DNA from: Marinomonas shanghaiensis
GTDB taxonomy: Bacteria > Pseudomonadota > Gammaproteobacteria > Pseudomonadales > Marinomonadaceae
Length of the DNA: 64,000 bases
Assembly (NCBI RefSeq): GCF_003259175.1
Contig: NZ_QGOK01000003.1
Span: forward strand, 124,001-188,000
Direction of reading: 5' to 3'
Positions 18,001-27,172 of the stretch are shown here, in pieces; the first letter of the stretch is position 1, and every line of letters begins with the position of its first letter. Position numbers and translations under genes: made by a program. The notes beneath the pieces were generated by a model. That model worked only from the letters and a program-made list of their open reading frames with translations, was not told the origin of the DNA and made no database searches.

Positions 18001-18231
18001 ATGATGATTGTAGATTTGGTCGATGAGGTTGATTTTAAAGACAGGCTCATCGCACTTGGTGCCCCAGTAACTCAAGAGCAAAGTCTAATGGAAGTTCAGA
18101 CTGCCGTTTTGTCATGGTTGAAAGCTTACCCAGAGCAGATCCCCTTCATTAAAGATCTTTGCAAGGAAATGCAAAAAGATAATGTTACGGTTTTACCTGC
18201 CGTCTCTAATGTAATGGTTGCGTTTGGTTAA
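18001..18231 (+). CDS. Small hypothetical protein downstream of the dgc operon
   Basis: A 76-aa acidic soluble protein starting MMIVDLVDEVDFKDRLI, 71 bp after the ETF-beta stop on the same strand, with a weak TAGGT ribosome site. Codon use looks like that of its neighbours and the frame is clean, so it is probably real. No family was recognised. It may be the last gene of the dimethylglycine operon or a separate transcript. The 322-base gap after it (18232-18553) is AT-rich and shows only a weak 7-bp inverted repeat, AGGAATC/GATTCCT (18280-18307). Confidence 0.55.
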   Translation: MMIVDLVDEVDFKDRLIALGAPVTQEQSLMEVQTAVLSWLKAYPEQIPFIKDLCKEMQKDNVTVLPAVSNVMVAFG

Positions 18232-18553
18232 ATGCTTAATATAACGCCTAGAATGACGCGCTAAAAAAGGGCAAATTTTAGGAATCTATTTTATTTTATG
18301 GATTCCTATCAAAAATACATTTTTAGGCTATATTTTTTAATAGAAGTGATGGTTTAAGTTCAGAGAATCCAGTATTTTATTCCTGTTTAGAAAGTAAAGA
18401 TTTAATCAGATTGCGAGTTTTTAATAGTAATTTATTATTGGCGGTTTGTTTCTTATCGGACAAGACGTAGTGATGTATAAATTCTTTCGTGACTCGTATT
18501 TTGACCCGAATTTATTTTATTAATATGGACATTAATATGTTTGGAAGTATGAC

Positions 18554-20521
18554 ATGAAAATCAAAACAAAATTACTGATTGCCTTTTCAATTGCTACTGT
18601 TCTGCCTGTTCTAATCGTTAGTTCAATTACCGCTTTTCTTGCCTCTGATCAAGCCCTTAAAACCTTTTCACAAAACAGTGGACAAACATTAAGTGCGGTC
18701 GAAAAATCCTTTGACCAGTTTATGAGTGACATAAAGTCTGTAGTAGGGTTTATGGCCGACAGCGATGCGGTTGCCGATCCTAATGCCATGCCTTTAACCA
18801 CCTATCACGAAAAACAAGGTAAAGCGCCTAGCCTTATTGCACAGCAAAATGGCGGTCGAGAGGCGGAAGTGTTTAATTTGTTTGAAGCCATTGGTAAAAA
18901 TAACCCAAATTACGTTTATGTTTATATGGGGGATGATGCCGATGGTTATTTAGAGTGGCCAGGAACGTATGAGTACGCAGAATGGCATCCTAAACAGCGT
19001 GGTTGGTATACAAGAGCGATGGAAAATCCTGGTAAGGTGGCGTTGCGAGACGCTTATTATTGGGAACCAGACGATGCTGTGTATGTTTCTGCTGTACGAA
19101 CGTATCAAAAAGGCAATGCCGTTGGTGGTGTTGTGGCCGTTGATGTATCCATTAAAACCTTAACGGAAATGGCCAATAAAACTAAGCTAGGCACTACCGG
19201 CAGCATTATGGTGATTGAAAATACGGGAACTGTTTTAGTTGATGCCCTTAATGCTGATAATAACTTTAAGAAAATCAGTGATCTGACGGGCGATGCTTAT
19301 CAAAAAATAGCACAAACACCCTCTGGTTTAATTGATTTTTCGTTAAATGGTGTTGATTATTACGCCAACGTTTTTACCTCGCCTAATTTGAAGTGGAAGT
19401 TTGTGGGTCTCATGCCTGCATCTGAAATTTATGCCAGCACAATGGAGTTGATTAAAACCACTGCGATTGTATGTATCTTGCTTTTGCTTGTGTTTGCTGT
19501 GGTTGCTTACATGATGGCAAAAAGTCTCATTACGCCTATTGAATCCGTTTCTAGTCATCTGCGTGTTTTGGCAGAAGGGGAAGGCGATCTCACTTCGAAA
19601 ATCGACATTCAGACAAATGATGAAACGGGTACGCTCTCTAACTGGTTTAATCAATTCATTGAATCCACTCGGGCGCTGATTTTAGGCATTAAAAAATCCA
19701 GTATGCAGATAGACAAGATCGCGGCAGAAACCTCCTCTAAAGCGAGTGACGTTGCGCAAGCAGCAACAAAACAGTTGCAATCCATCGAGCTGATTTCCGA
19801 GGCGGGTCAACAGATGCTGATTGCTTCGAACGAGGCGGCGGAAAGTTGTGCCAATTCGGCGCAGTTTTCTGAAAAAGGTTTGGAAACGACGATAGCGGGA
19901 AAAAATCTTCTTAAAAACAGCGCGGAAGGCGTCAACCGTTTAGGCTCGCGTCTAAAAGAATCGAATCAGATTATTACTGAATTGCAAAAAGAAACGACGA
20001 ACATCAATCAGATACTGTCAACCATTCAGGCGATTGCTGAACAAACCAACTTGCTGGCTTTAAACGCAGCGATTGAGGCTGCACGTGCGGGTGAGCAGGG
20101 TCGTGGTTTTGCGGTGGTTGCCGATGAAGTTCGTACTTTGGCGGGAAGGACACAAGAATCGACAGAACAGATTAGTAATATTCTAGGTTTGCTGGCGAGT
20201 CGAACCAAGCAGGCATCGGACTCCATGGTGACCAGTTTGGCAGAATCGGAAAATGCCATGAGTTTATCCGACCAAGCGCTGAATTCCTTTGAACAGATTG
20301 AAGAAGTGGTTAAGCAGATGCGTGATATGACCATGCAAACAGCGGCGTCTGCTGAAGAGCAGCGCGCTGTCACTGAAGGCGTGAATGCCAATATCAATGC
20401 TATCAGTGAATCGGCGCATCGTGTTTCCGGTATTTCTGGTGACGTTGCCGAGCTTTGTCGTAAGCAGGACTTGTTGAGTAAAGAGCTACATTCCATGGTG
20501 GTTCGATTCCGCACTGAATAA
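18554..20521 (+). CDS. Methyl-accepting chemotaxis protein with dCache sensor
   Basis: 655 aa. TM1 is at about residues 7-29, followed by a periplasmic dCache_1 domain to about 290, TM2 ([19 protein letters not shown]), a HAMP domain (about 320-375) and a cytoplasmic signalling domain whose tip reads [35 protein letters not shown]. The sensor has RGWY (149-152), Tyr168 and Asp197, the spacing of the amino-acid/amine-binding dCache motif. It therefore probably senses an amino acid or methylated amine. The gene directly follows the dimethylglycine operon, so a betaine-related ligand is plausible but unproven. The C-terminus lacks a CheR-binding pentapeptide. A terminator follows. Confidence 0.9.
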   Translation: MKIKTKLLIAFSIATVLPVLIVSSITAFLASDQALKTFSQNSGQTLSAVEKSFDQFMSDIKSVVGFMADSDAVADPNAMPLTTYHEKQGKAPSLIAQQNGGREAEVFNLFEAIGKNNPNYVYVYMGDDADGYLEWPGTYEYAEWHPKQRGWYTRAMENPGKVALRDAYYWEPDDAVYVSAVRTYQKGNAVGGVVAVDVSIKTLTEMANKTKLGTTGSIMVIENTGTVLVDALNADNNFKKISDLTGDAYQKIAQTPSGLIDFSLNGVDYYANVFTSPNLKWKFVGLMPASEIYASTMELIKTTAIVCILLLLVFAVVAYMMAKSLITPIESVSSHLRVLAEGEGDLTSKIDIQTNDETGTLSNWFNQFIESTRALILGIKKSSMQIDKIAAETSSKASDVAQAATKQLQSIELISEAGQQMLIASNEAAESCANSAQFSEKGLETTIAGKNLLKNSAEGVNRLGSRLKESNQIITELQKETTNINQILSTIQAIAEQTNLLALNAAIEAARAGEQGRGFAVVADEVRTLAGRTQESTEQISNILGLLASRTKQASDSMVTSLAESENAMSLSDQALNSFEQIEEVVKQMRDMTMQTAASAEEQRAVTEGVNANINAISESAHRVSGISGDVAELCRKQDLLSKELHSMVVRFRTE

Positions 20522-20553
20522 AGCGAAGCAATGATTTGATATAAAACACAGAA

Positions 20554-20583
20554 AAGGCCACTTGTTTGCAGTGGTCTTTTTTT
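20554..20583 (+). terminator. Rho-independent terminator of the MCP gene
   Basis: AAGGCCACT (20554-20562) pairs with AGTGGTCTT (20570-20578) and runs into a T-tract, about 33 bases past the chemoreceptor stop. Confidence 0.8.
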
Positions 20584-20670
20584 ATGGTTTTTATTACGTT
20601 TTTTGGTATGGGTTGACAACTTAAGCGAGACGATTGGTATAAATACAAAAGAATTGTTTTTAAAAATGAA

Positions 20671-20690
20671 GTAATAACGATTATCATATG
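20671..20690 (+). promoter_or_regulatory. Candidate Fur box
   Basis: On the minus strand this reads ATGATAATCGTTATT, close to the GATAAT-type Fur 19-mer. It lies 30 bases before the start of an iron-type periplasmic binding protein, which supports iron regulation. Right-hand symmetry is imperfect. Confidence 0.45.
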
Positions 20691-20719
20691 CGTCTAAACT
20701 TATTAATAAAGGTATCACT

Positions 20720-21802
20720 ATGGTTAAGTCGTTTGTAATGCTTTTGTTCGCTTTTTGTGTGAGTGCAACTTGGGCTGGTCAAGTTACTGTGAAAGATGTC
20801 CTTGATCGTGAGGTGACTTTCAATGCACCAGCACAACGTGTCATTGTTGGGTTTTATCCTGAGGATTATATGGCTATCGGTACGGAAGCCGCTTACGACA
20901 AAGTTGTGGGGATGTCGAAATACATCTGGGAAGCGCGTCCGGCTAATTGGGAAATGTATGTGAAGCATCGTCCTTCATTACAAGATATCCCGGAAATTGG
21001 TCGTGTTGATACGCAAACTTTTTCCGTTGAAAAAGCGATTAGCTTGAACCCCGATGTATTGATGTTGGCTGATTGGCAATACAAGGGACTAGGGACGGAT
21101 ATTGAGCGTCTTGAAAGTGCGGGTATCAAGGTGATCGTGGTCGATTACAATGCTCAAACGTTAGAGCGTCATGTAAAAAGCACCGAGTTGATTGGGGTGA
21201 TTACTGGTCAAGAAAAACGTGCTGCCACTATTGCTGCTGAATACACAAAAACCGTTGAAATGGTGAGCAAACGTCTAGCAGAGGCTAATTTGCCAGCGCC
21301 AAAAGTGTACACAGAATTTGGTTCATCAGGTGTACAAGAGCTGGGTTTTACCTTTGGTAAAAACATGTGGGGGGCGATCTCTACTATGGCAGGTGGCGAC
21401 AATATTTCTGCACCTTTTGTTGAATGGTGGGGCAAGTTAAATCCTGAGCAAGTAATCGCTTCTAACCCTGACGTGATCATCATTACGGGTTATGAAACGG
21501 GTAAAGGCACGGACTCCATGGTGATGGGGCAAGGTGTTGATGAGGCTGAAGCTCGTAAGCGTTTGGAAGGTTACAAAGATCGTCTAGGCTGGTCGTCCAT
21601 CGCGGCAGTGCAAAATAATCGATTATATGGTGCTTATCATGGTGCATGCCGTACTATTTTAGACGCTGCCATGATTGAATTCTACGCAAAAGCCATGTAC
21701 CCAGAAGTGTTTTCAGATTTAAATCCTGAACAAGCGTATTTGGATTTTTATAAAAAATATCTTCCTGTGACACCTGAAGGCACGTTTACCTTAGCTTTAT
21801 AA
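20720..21802 (+). CDS. Periplasmic binding protein, Fe/siderophore/cobalamin type (orphan)
   Basis: 360 aa with a signal peptide (MVKSFVMLLFAFCVSATWA|GQ). It has the class III (TroA/BtuF/FhuD-like) fold: VTVKDVLDREVTFNAPAQRVIV, a central linker region around YTKTVEMVSKRLAEA, and NPDVIIITGYE. The family captures iron chelates, haem or cobalamin in the periplasm for an ABC importer. No permease or ATPase is adjacent, so it must share an importer encoded elsewhere, or act as a sensor component. A Fur-like site precedes it and a strong bidirectional terminator follows. Iron is the best guess; the ligand cannot be read from sequence. Confidence 0.8.
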   Translation: MVKSFVMLLFAFCVSATWAGQVTVKDVLDREVTFNAPAQRVIVGFYPEDYMAIGTEAAYDKVVGMSKYIWEARPANWEMYVKHRPSLQDIPEIGRVDTQTFSVEKAISLNPDVLMLADWQYKGLGTDIERLESAGIKVIVVDYNAQTLERHVKSTELIGVITGQEKRAATIAAEYTKTVEMVSKRLAEANLPAPKVYTEFGSSGVQELGFTFGKNMWGAISTMAGGDNISAPFVEWWGKLNPEQVIASNPDVIIITGYETGKGTDSMVMGQGVDEAEARKRLEGYKDRLGWSSIAAVQNNRLYGAYHGACRTILDAAMIEFYAKAMYPEVFSDLNPEQAYLDFYKKYLPVTPEGTFTLAL

Positions 21803-21819
21803 GCGATGTTTCTTTAGTA

Positions 21820-21862
21820 AAAAAGGGCCGTTCTATTGGGATATTAGAACGGCCCTTTTTTT
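21820..21862. terminator. Bidirectional terminator
   Basis: AAAAAGGGCCGTTCTA (21820-21835) and TAGAACGGCCCTTTTT (21845-21860) form a perfect 16-bp stem with A- and T-tracts on the two sides, between the converging binding-protein gene and the mutarotase. Confidence 0.92.
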
Positions 21863-21890
21863 ATTTCAGTAGGGTGTAAAAAATCGGGAA

Positions 21891-22871
21891 TTAACGAAAC
21901 ACATAACGTGTGATTTGTTGGTATGCATTGTCTGGTGTCAGCAGAATAGGCGGAAAATGTGACTGGTGGACGGCATCGGGCCAATGTTGTGCTTCCAGCG
22001 CAAGGCCTGCATAAGCGGTCAGTTCACCTTGGTTGATGTTCGCCTCGGCGCTCAGTTGTATGTGGCGGCCATCATAGACTTGCAGTCCCGGTTCTGTTGT
22101 TTGGTAGTCTAGACTGAGCCCTGTTATTGGTGCTTTGAGTGTTGCTACCGTTTGAATGGGGCGACTGGCCAGAGAAAGGCAGAAGTTGGTGTCGAGCCCT
22201 GGATAATCTTCACGGCCAATATTTCGCAGTTGATTAAAATCAAAAGCACTGCCTTCTGTGGGGGTTACTTCTCCAGTAGGAATGAGCTCGTTATCGACCG
22301 GTAAATAGTGATCGGCTTTGATGTGAAGTTGGTGATCTAAAATAGAGCCTGTGCCATCAAGATTAAGATAGCTGTGTCCCGCAAAATTACAGAGGGTTAG
22401 TTTATCGGTGGTGGCGGTAATTTCCATTTCTAAACTGCTGTCAATTAGGCGATAAAAAACATTGACTATCATGTTGCCAGGATAACCCATTTCACCATCC
22501 GCCAATTTTGTTTGTAGTTGCACGCCGTCATCGGTTTGTTCAACGATGGTCCAATTTTTACTGCCTGTGCCAGCGGGACCACCGTGCAAATGGTGAGACT
22601 CCGGCAAGGTTAGTGGCAATTGATACGTCTTGCCGTCAATCATCGCATGGCCTCTGGCGGTACGATTGGCAACTCGGCCGACAACGGCACCAAAGTATTT
22701 AGCGTTGCCAAGATAATCCGCAAGATTAGACGAACCTAATACGAGCGAATGCGGGTAGCCTTTTAAATGGATGGATTGGATGCTGGCCCCCAAGGTTAAA
22801 ATCGATACCTTGAGTTGTGAGTTTGTCAGCAAAATACGCTGAACTTGGTGCAAATCTGGCGCTAAATTCAT
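21891..22871 (-). CDS. galM: Aldose 1-epimerase (mutarotase)
   Basis: 326 aa, cytosolic, galactose-mutarotase superfamily. GRVANRTARG and HHLHGGPAGTGSKNW include the substrate-binding Asn/Arg and the catalytic His region. NFAGHSYLNLDGTGS carries the second His, and the C-terminal LALEAQHWPDAV carries the catalytic Glu and the family's HxPDA-like end. It interconverts alpha and beta anomers of aldoses, here probably L-arabinose released by the arabinofuranosidase of the same operon. It is the last gene of the minus-strand operon, 60 bp after the binding-protein gene with a strong hairpin between them. The specific sugar is inferred. Confidence 0.88.
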   Translation of the reverse strand: MNLAPDLHQVQRILLTNSQLKVSILTLGASIQSIHLKGYPHSLVLGSSNLADYLGNAKYFGAVVGRVANRTARGHAMIDGKTYQLPLTLPESHHLHGGPAGTGSKNWTIVEQTDDGVQLQTKLADGEMGYPGNMIVNVFYRLIDSSLEMEITATTDKLTLCNFAGHSYLNLDGTGSILDHQLHIKADHYLPVDNELIPTGEVTPTEGSAFDFNQLRNIGREDYPGLDTNFCLSLASRPIQTVATLKAPITGLSLDYQTTEPGLQVYDGRHIQLSAEANINQGELTAYAGLALEAQHWPDAVHQSHFPPILLTPDNAYQQITRYVFR

Positions 22872-22899
22872 AGTGAAAACGCTCTCTTATTAAAATAAA

Positions 22900-22917
22900 T
22901 GGGGGCTGAGGCCCCCA
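22900..22917 (-). terminator. Intra-operon hairpin after the sugar-binding-protein gene
   Basis: TGGGGGC (22900-22906) and GCCCCCA (22911-22917) form a very GC-rich 7-bp stem with a 4-base loop. No T-tract follows, so it is more likely a partial attenuator or mRNA-stabilising element than a full stop. Confidence 0.6.
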
Positions 22918-22930
22918 GAGTATAAACAGA

Positions 22931-24241
22931 TCAAATATTTTCTAACAAGTCGTTAATACGATATTGCGCTGTTTTGAGAGCATCGTCTATTGATTTATTG
23001 CCATTGACGGCAGAGCCTAATTCTTCACCAAGAATATCCTGGATAGCAAATTGGCGTAATACTTCAGCGGGTAAGGCTTGTCCTGTTTTGGTTATTTTGG
23101 CGATGTCACTACGATGTGGTAACGAGGTGAACTCATTACTGGTAATGACTTTTTTCACCGTTGGTAAATGGCCAGTTCGAGCCCATTCATAATCGTTGTC
23201 ATAAAGAAATTTAAACAGTTTGCCAATGGCCGCCATCTTTTCATCACTACGATCACCGCGGGGGACAACCCAACCGTGCCCATCGGCATAAGTGGCGTCT
23301 TTTTGTGAGAAAAATTGAGGCACAGGGAAAACACGATAGCCGTCCGATAAGGCATTATTGGCTTCTTTGGATTGTGCATCGTATGAGCCGATTAGCCATG
23401 TACCATTGACTGCAATGCCGCCATTACCGTTAGCGAAAGCGGATACCGCGGCAGGGTAATCCAAATTTTGACTGCTCAACCCCTTGTTGACAATCTCTTT
23501 CATCAAGGTAAGCGCTGCTTTGGCGTCTTCACCGCTTAAGTCGATCCGACTTGGATCAGCGAAGAATTTGCTGTCTTGTTGCATCATGAGTGTATAAAAA
23601 ATACGTGCGTATGCCGCCGTTTCGTTGGCTGATATTTGAATTAAATACGGTTGTTGAGTCGCGTTTTTAAATTGCTGACCTTGTGCAAATAGTTCGTCTC
23701 GGTTAGTTGGTAACACAGGGTTGTCATTTTTGTCTATTAAGCCAGCTTGTTTCATTAAATTTGTATTTACATGAAAGAGCATGGTCCAGTTGTCGAAGGG
23801 CAAAGCGTATATTTTATCTTCTTTGGTCACACTCGAAATGGCAGCATCGGTAAAGTCTGTTGCTTGAATGCCTTGCTCTTTCAATAAGCTATCAAGTGGC
23901 ACGAGTAGGCCGCGAGACTGATAATCTGACATGGCAGAGTAATGCATGGATACAACATCTGGAGCAGAGCGGGACGCCAATTGGGCGTTAAGCTGGTCGT
24001 ATCCTGGCCATTCTACGGTGGTAACTTTTACGTCGATGCCTGGATTGTCCGCTTCGAACTTGTTGACCAAAGTGGTAATAATGCCGCATTCCCCTACGGC
24101 GGCTGAGACATCGATGCTGCTGCCGTATTCTGCATCACACGCACCAAAAAAACGTTGCAGTTCAATCGTCGTATTAGCATTCGCAATGGGCGATAGTGCC
24201 AGTACACTGATTGCGGTTGTTCCGAGAAGTAATCTTTTCAT
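22931..24241 (-). CDS. ABC transporter sugar-binding protein (family 1)
   Basis: 436 aa with a signal peptide (MKRLLLGTTAISVLALSPIANA|N) and an AGGAG ribosome site. It has the extracellular solute-binding family 1 pattern: LVNKFEADNPGIDVKVTTVEWPGYDQLNAQLASRSAPDVV, and later GNGGIAVNGTWLIGSYDAQ. It delivers an oligosaccharide or monosaccharide to the two permeases encoded just upstream. With a GH51 arabinofuranosidase in the operon, the likely ligands are arabinose-containing oligosaccharides. A hairpin after the gene may protect its mRNA, as is common for abundant binding proteins. Confidence 0.88.
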   Translation of the reverse strand: MKRLLLGTTAISVLALSPIANANTTIELQRFFGACDAEYGSSIDVSAAVGECGIITTLVNKFEADNPGIDVKVTTVEWPGYDQLNAQLASRSAPDVVSMHYSAMSDYQSRGLLVPLDSLLKEQGIQATDFTDAAISSVTKEDKIYALPFDNWTMLFHVNTNLMKQAGLIDKNDNPVLPTNRDELFAQGQQFKNATQQPYLIQISANETAAYARIFYTLMMQQDSKFFADPSRIDLSGEDAKAALTLMKEIVNKGLSSQNLDYPAAVSAFANGNGGIAVNGTWLIGSYDAQSKEANNALSDGYRVFPVPQFFSQKDATYADGHGWVVPRGDRSDEKMAAIGKLFKFLYDNDYEWARTGHLPTVKKVITSNEFTSLPHRSDIAKITKTGQALPAEVLRQFAIQDILGEELGSAVNGNKSIDDALKTAQYRINDLLENI

Positions 24242-24291
24242 TATTTTTTTCTCCTAGGTTGTTATTACTTACATGTTTTCCGTAGTGAAGG

Positions 24292-25137
24292 TTATTTAAC
24301 GGCACCTCCTGAGACAGCGGTGACGATATGGCGTTGAAAAAAGATATAAACAATCACCACAGGTAAGGAGGCAAAGACGGCTTGAGCGCCTAAAAAGCCT
24401 AAGCCTTCTGACTGTGCAAAGTTTGTTTGCGAGGAGGCTATGCCTATGGTGAGGGTGTACATATCGGCTTTAGTGGCTGATATCAGTGGCCACCAATAAT
24501 CATTCCAAGCTTGTAAAAAGGTGAAAATCCCTAACGTTGCTTGTGCAGGCAGCGTCAATGGCAATAGCACTTTCCAAAAAATACGAAAGGTAGAGGCGTT
24601 GTCGAGCATAGCGGCTTCGTCGATTTCTTTGGGGATAGCGCGAAAGAATTGCGTCATCAGAAACACGCCAAAGGCCGAAGACAAGTTAGGTAATATCAAA
24701 CCAATGTGCGTGTTGTGTAGGTCAAACCAGTTAAACATTTGGTGACGGGCAATAATCACAGCTTGTTCAGGCACGGCTAAACCAAATAACACTATAATGA
24801 ACAGGGTTTTACGGAAGGGAAACTCCAGTCTTGCAAAAGCATATCCTGCTAACGAAGACAGGAGTAATACCCCAAAAGTTTGACCAACTGCCACAATCAT
24901 AGAATTCATAAACCAACCAAAAACGCTGGAAGACTTTAGGATGTTGGTATAATTCACCAAGGTGTAAGGCAGGGAAAAGACAGCTTCTGTGCCTCGTAAC
25001 AGTTCGGCATTGTCTTTAAAAGATAGCCCAATGATCCATGCCACAGGCGCCATCATGATGATGCCTAATGCTGCTGCTATCCAAAACAGACGGCGGTTAG
25101 AGGTTAAATGTTCAGGTGAATAGCGTAATGTTTTCAT
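24292..25137 (-). CDS. Carbohydrate ABC transporter permease (MalG type)
   Basis: 281 aa with six predicted membrane helices, starting MKTLRYSPEHLTSNRRLFWIAAALGIIMMAPVAWIIGLSF. The EAA loop reads KEIDEAAMLDNASTFRIFWKVLLPLTLPA, the contact site for the ATPase subunit. The start overlaps the preceding permease stop by four bases (ATGA), a sign of coupled translation. It belongs to the CUT1 class with the neighbouring permease, ATPase and binding protein, and should import an arabinoside or related sugar. Confidence 0.88.
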   Translation of the reverse strand: MKTLRYSPEHLTSNRRLFWIAAALGIIMMAPVAWIIGLSFKDNAELLRGTEAVFSLPYTLVNYTNILKSSSVFGWFMNSMIVAVGQTFGVLLLSSLAGYAFARLEFPFRKTLFIIVLFGLAVPEQAVIIARHQMFNWFDLHNTHIGLILPNLSSAFGVFLMTQFFRAIPKEIDEAAMLDNASTFRIFWKVLLPLTLPAQATLGIFTFLQAWNDYWWPLISATKADMYTLTIGIASSQTNFAQSEGLGFLGAQAVFASLPVVIVYIFFQRHIVTAVSGGAVK

Positions 25138-26015
25138 GCGTCTGCCTCCTCTTTACGAGTGCTGATCCAATACTGCAGCATGGCAGCACAGAGAATGATT
25201 AAGAAGAGAATTTGCGATGCTGCCGCACCCATGCCAATGTCCCAGCGTAAGAATCCGACTTCATAAATGTACATAACAATGGGTCGAGAGGAGCCCGCAG
25301 GACCGCCGTTAGTCATTAGTTGTGCTTGGCCAAATAACTGGAACTGCATGACGACTTGAATCACGGCAACCAGCATAATGGTGGATTTGATTGATGGCAG
25401 TGTGATACGAGTAAGCACCCGCCAGCGGGTGGCGTTATCGAGAGCGGCTGCTTCATACAGGTCTTTGGGGATCTGCTGCAACGCGGCCAAGAAAAGCATC
25501 ATGGGCAAGCCGATACACCACCATACCGTCGCGACACCAACGGAAAACAGTGACCAACCTTGAGTGGAAAGGAAGCCAATGGGTTGCCAGCCGAAATAGT
25601 TGAATATTAATGACATTAAACCATCGTTGGGGATAAATACGATGCGCCAAATCAGTGTGACTATGGTCACTGACAAGATGGAAGAGGCAAAAAACACCCC
25701 TCGTAAGAAAGAGGAGCCTTTGGTGGTTTTATTTAAGGCTAGCGCCAGAAACAACCCCAAGATCACCAGCGTTGGAACAGAGACGCCGACAAAAATGACG
25801 GTATTTTTTACCGCTTGTCCAAATATAGGATCGCTCAATACACGCGCGTAATTTTTTAAGCCGATGAAACGCTCACCGCCAAAAAGATCGACTTTATTAA
25901 GTGACAGCCAAATGCCCCAGCCAAGCGGAAAGACCAGCAAGGTTAAAAATACACTTAAATATGGCACGACAAATAGACCATTTGACCAACGAGAACGACG
26001 ATAGCTTTCTGCCAC
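25134..26015 (-). CDS. Carbohydrate ABC transporter permease (MalF type)
   Basis: About 293 aa from a GTG at 26015, chosen because a perfect GGAGGT ribosome site lies five bases upstream (26021-26026); the longer frame to 26075 runs into the ATPase gene. It has six membrane helices and the EAA loop KDLYEAAALDNATRWRVLTRITLPSI. It is the partner of the MalG-type permease in a CUT1 importer. One base separates its start from the ATPase stop codon. Confidence 0.87.
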   Translation of the reverse strand: MAESYRRSRWSNGLFVVPYLSVFLTLLVFPLGWGIWLSLNKVDLFGGERFIGLKNYARVLSDPIFGQAVKNTVIFVGVSVPTLVILGLFLALALNKTTKGSSFLRGVFFASSILSVTIVTLIWRIVFIPNDGLMSLIFNYFGWQPIGFLSTQGWSLFSVGVATVWWCIGLPMMLFLAALQQIPKDLYEAAALDNATRWRVLTRITLPSIKSTIMLVAVIQVVMQFQLFGQAQLMTNGGPAGSSRPIVMYIYEVGFLRWDIGMGAAASQILFLIILCAAMLQYWISTRKEEADA

Positions 26016-26016
26016 G

Positions 26017-27117
26017 TTACACCTCCATATGACTGTGATAAGCCAAGCCGTTAGCGTCAAAAATATGCACAGCATGAGGTGAAACGGATACCCTTACGAC
26101 GTCGCCCGCTTTTGTTTTTGAGCGTCCAGAATCCTCCGCAATCAGTTCTGTGCCGTCGGCCAACGTGCCATAGAGTAGGGTTCGGTCGCCAAGGCGTTCT
26201 ATCACTTTTATGGTTAAATCCAGACCCTTTTCTTGTGTTGAAACAAGGGTTGTGTCTTCGGCTCGAATGCCAAGCACAGCGTCTTTTGCGCTAAAATCGG
26301 TTGGCAATGTGATGCTGGTGGTGACTTTTCCGGCACCGCTGACTTCTACTGTTACGCCATTTTCTGTGTTTTCTATGTTGTTAATGGGCAGCATAGACAT
26401 AGGTGGTGATCCCACAAATTCAGCGACAAAACGACTGACTGGATATTGGTAAATTTCCATAGGAGTACCAATTTGTTCAATCTTTTGCTTGTGCATAATG
26501 ACAATGCGATCTGCCAGTGTCATGGCTTCCACTTGATCGTGGGTGACAAAAATCATGGTCGAACCAAGACGCTGGTGGAGTTGTGCCAATTCTAAACGCG
26601 TTCTGCCACGAAGGGCGGCGTCTAAATTAGACAACGGCTCATCGAAGAGAAAAGCTTTGGGTTCTTTGACAATGGCCCTGCCAATGGCAACACGTTGACG
26701 TTGGCCACCAGAGAGCCGACCGGGTTTGCGATCTAACAAGTGATCGATTTCGAGAATTTTTGCCGCATCGTTGACGCGACGGTCAATCTCGTCTCGAGCG
26801 ACTTTCACATTTTCAAGGCCAAATGCCATGTTCTGACGTGTTGTCATGTGAGGGTAGAGCGCATAGGACTGAAACACCATCGCAATGCCTCGCTGTCCTG
26901 GGGGGAGGGTGTCAATGCGCTTGTCACCAATTTCAATAGAACCTTCTGTAATGGATTCCAGTCCCGCTATCATACGAAGTAGGGTGGATTTACCACAGCC
27001 AGAAGGGCCCAGAAAAACAACAAACTCACCGTCTTGAATATGCAAATTGATGTTGTCTAATACAGTAACGCTGTCATATCGCTTTGTTATATTTTTTATA
27101 GAGATAGATGCAGACAT
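26017..27117 (-). CDS. Sugar ABC transporter ATP-binding protein (UgpC/MsmK type)
   Basis: 366 aa. Walker A is GPSGCGKST, the Q-loop lies in MVFQSYALYPHM, the signature is LSGGQRQRVAIGRAIV, Walker B is AFLFDEPLSNLDA, and the H-switch is FVTHDQ. The C-terminal 130 residues form the TOBE/OB regulatory domain of CUT1 ATPases (LGIRAEDTTLV, LGDRTLLYGTLADG). It powers import of the sugar bound by the family 1 binding protein. It is the second gene of the operon, after the arabinofuranosidase. Confidence 0.9.
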   Translation of the reverse strand: MSASISIKNITKRYDSVTVLDNINLHIQDGEFVVFLGPSGCGKSTLLRMIAGLESITEGSIEIGDKRIDTLPPGQRGIAMVFQSYALYPHMTTRQNMAFGLENVKVARDEIDRRVNDAAKILEIDHLLDRKPGRLSGGQRQRVAIGRAIVKEPKAFLFDEPLSNLDAALRGRTRLELAQLHQRLGSTMIFVTHDQVEAMTLADRIVIMHKQKIEQIGTPMEIYQYPVSRFVAEFVGSPPMSMLPINNIENTENGVTVEVSGAGKVTTSITLPTDFSAKDAVLGIRAEDTTLVSTQEKGLDLTIKVIERLGDRTLLYGTLADGTELIAEDSGRSKTKAGDVVRVSVSPHAVHIFDANGLAYHSHMEV

Positions 27118-27150
27118 GGTTTTCTCTCTCAGCCAATGTTAAACGGAAGT

Positions 27151-27172
27151 ACTTGGGGCTTACGCCCCAAGT
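27151..27172 (-). terminator. Intra-operon hairpin overlapping the arabinofuranosidase stop codon
   Basis: ACTTGGGGC (27151-27159) and GCCCCAAGT (27164-27172) form a perfect 9-bp stem with a 4-base loop. The loop and left arm contain the end of the GH51 gene. No T-tract follows on the minus strand. It probably slows or stabilises the transcript between the enzyme gene and the transporter genes. Confidence 0.6.

Noticed and set aside
20026..20718. A 230-aa minus-strand open frame across the end of the MCP gene
   Set aside because: It is antisense to the highly conserved MCP signalling domain, is Ser/Ala-rich as expected for such a shadow, and crosses the terminator.
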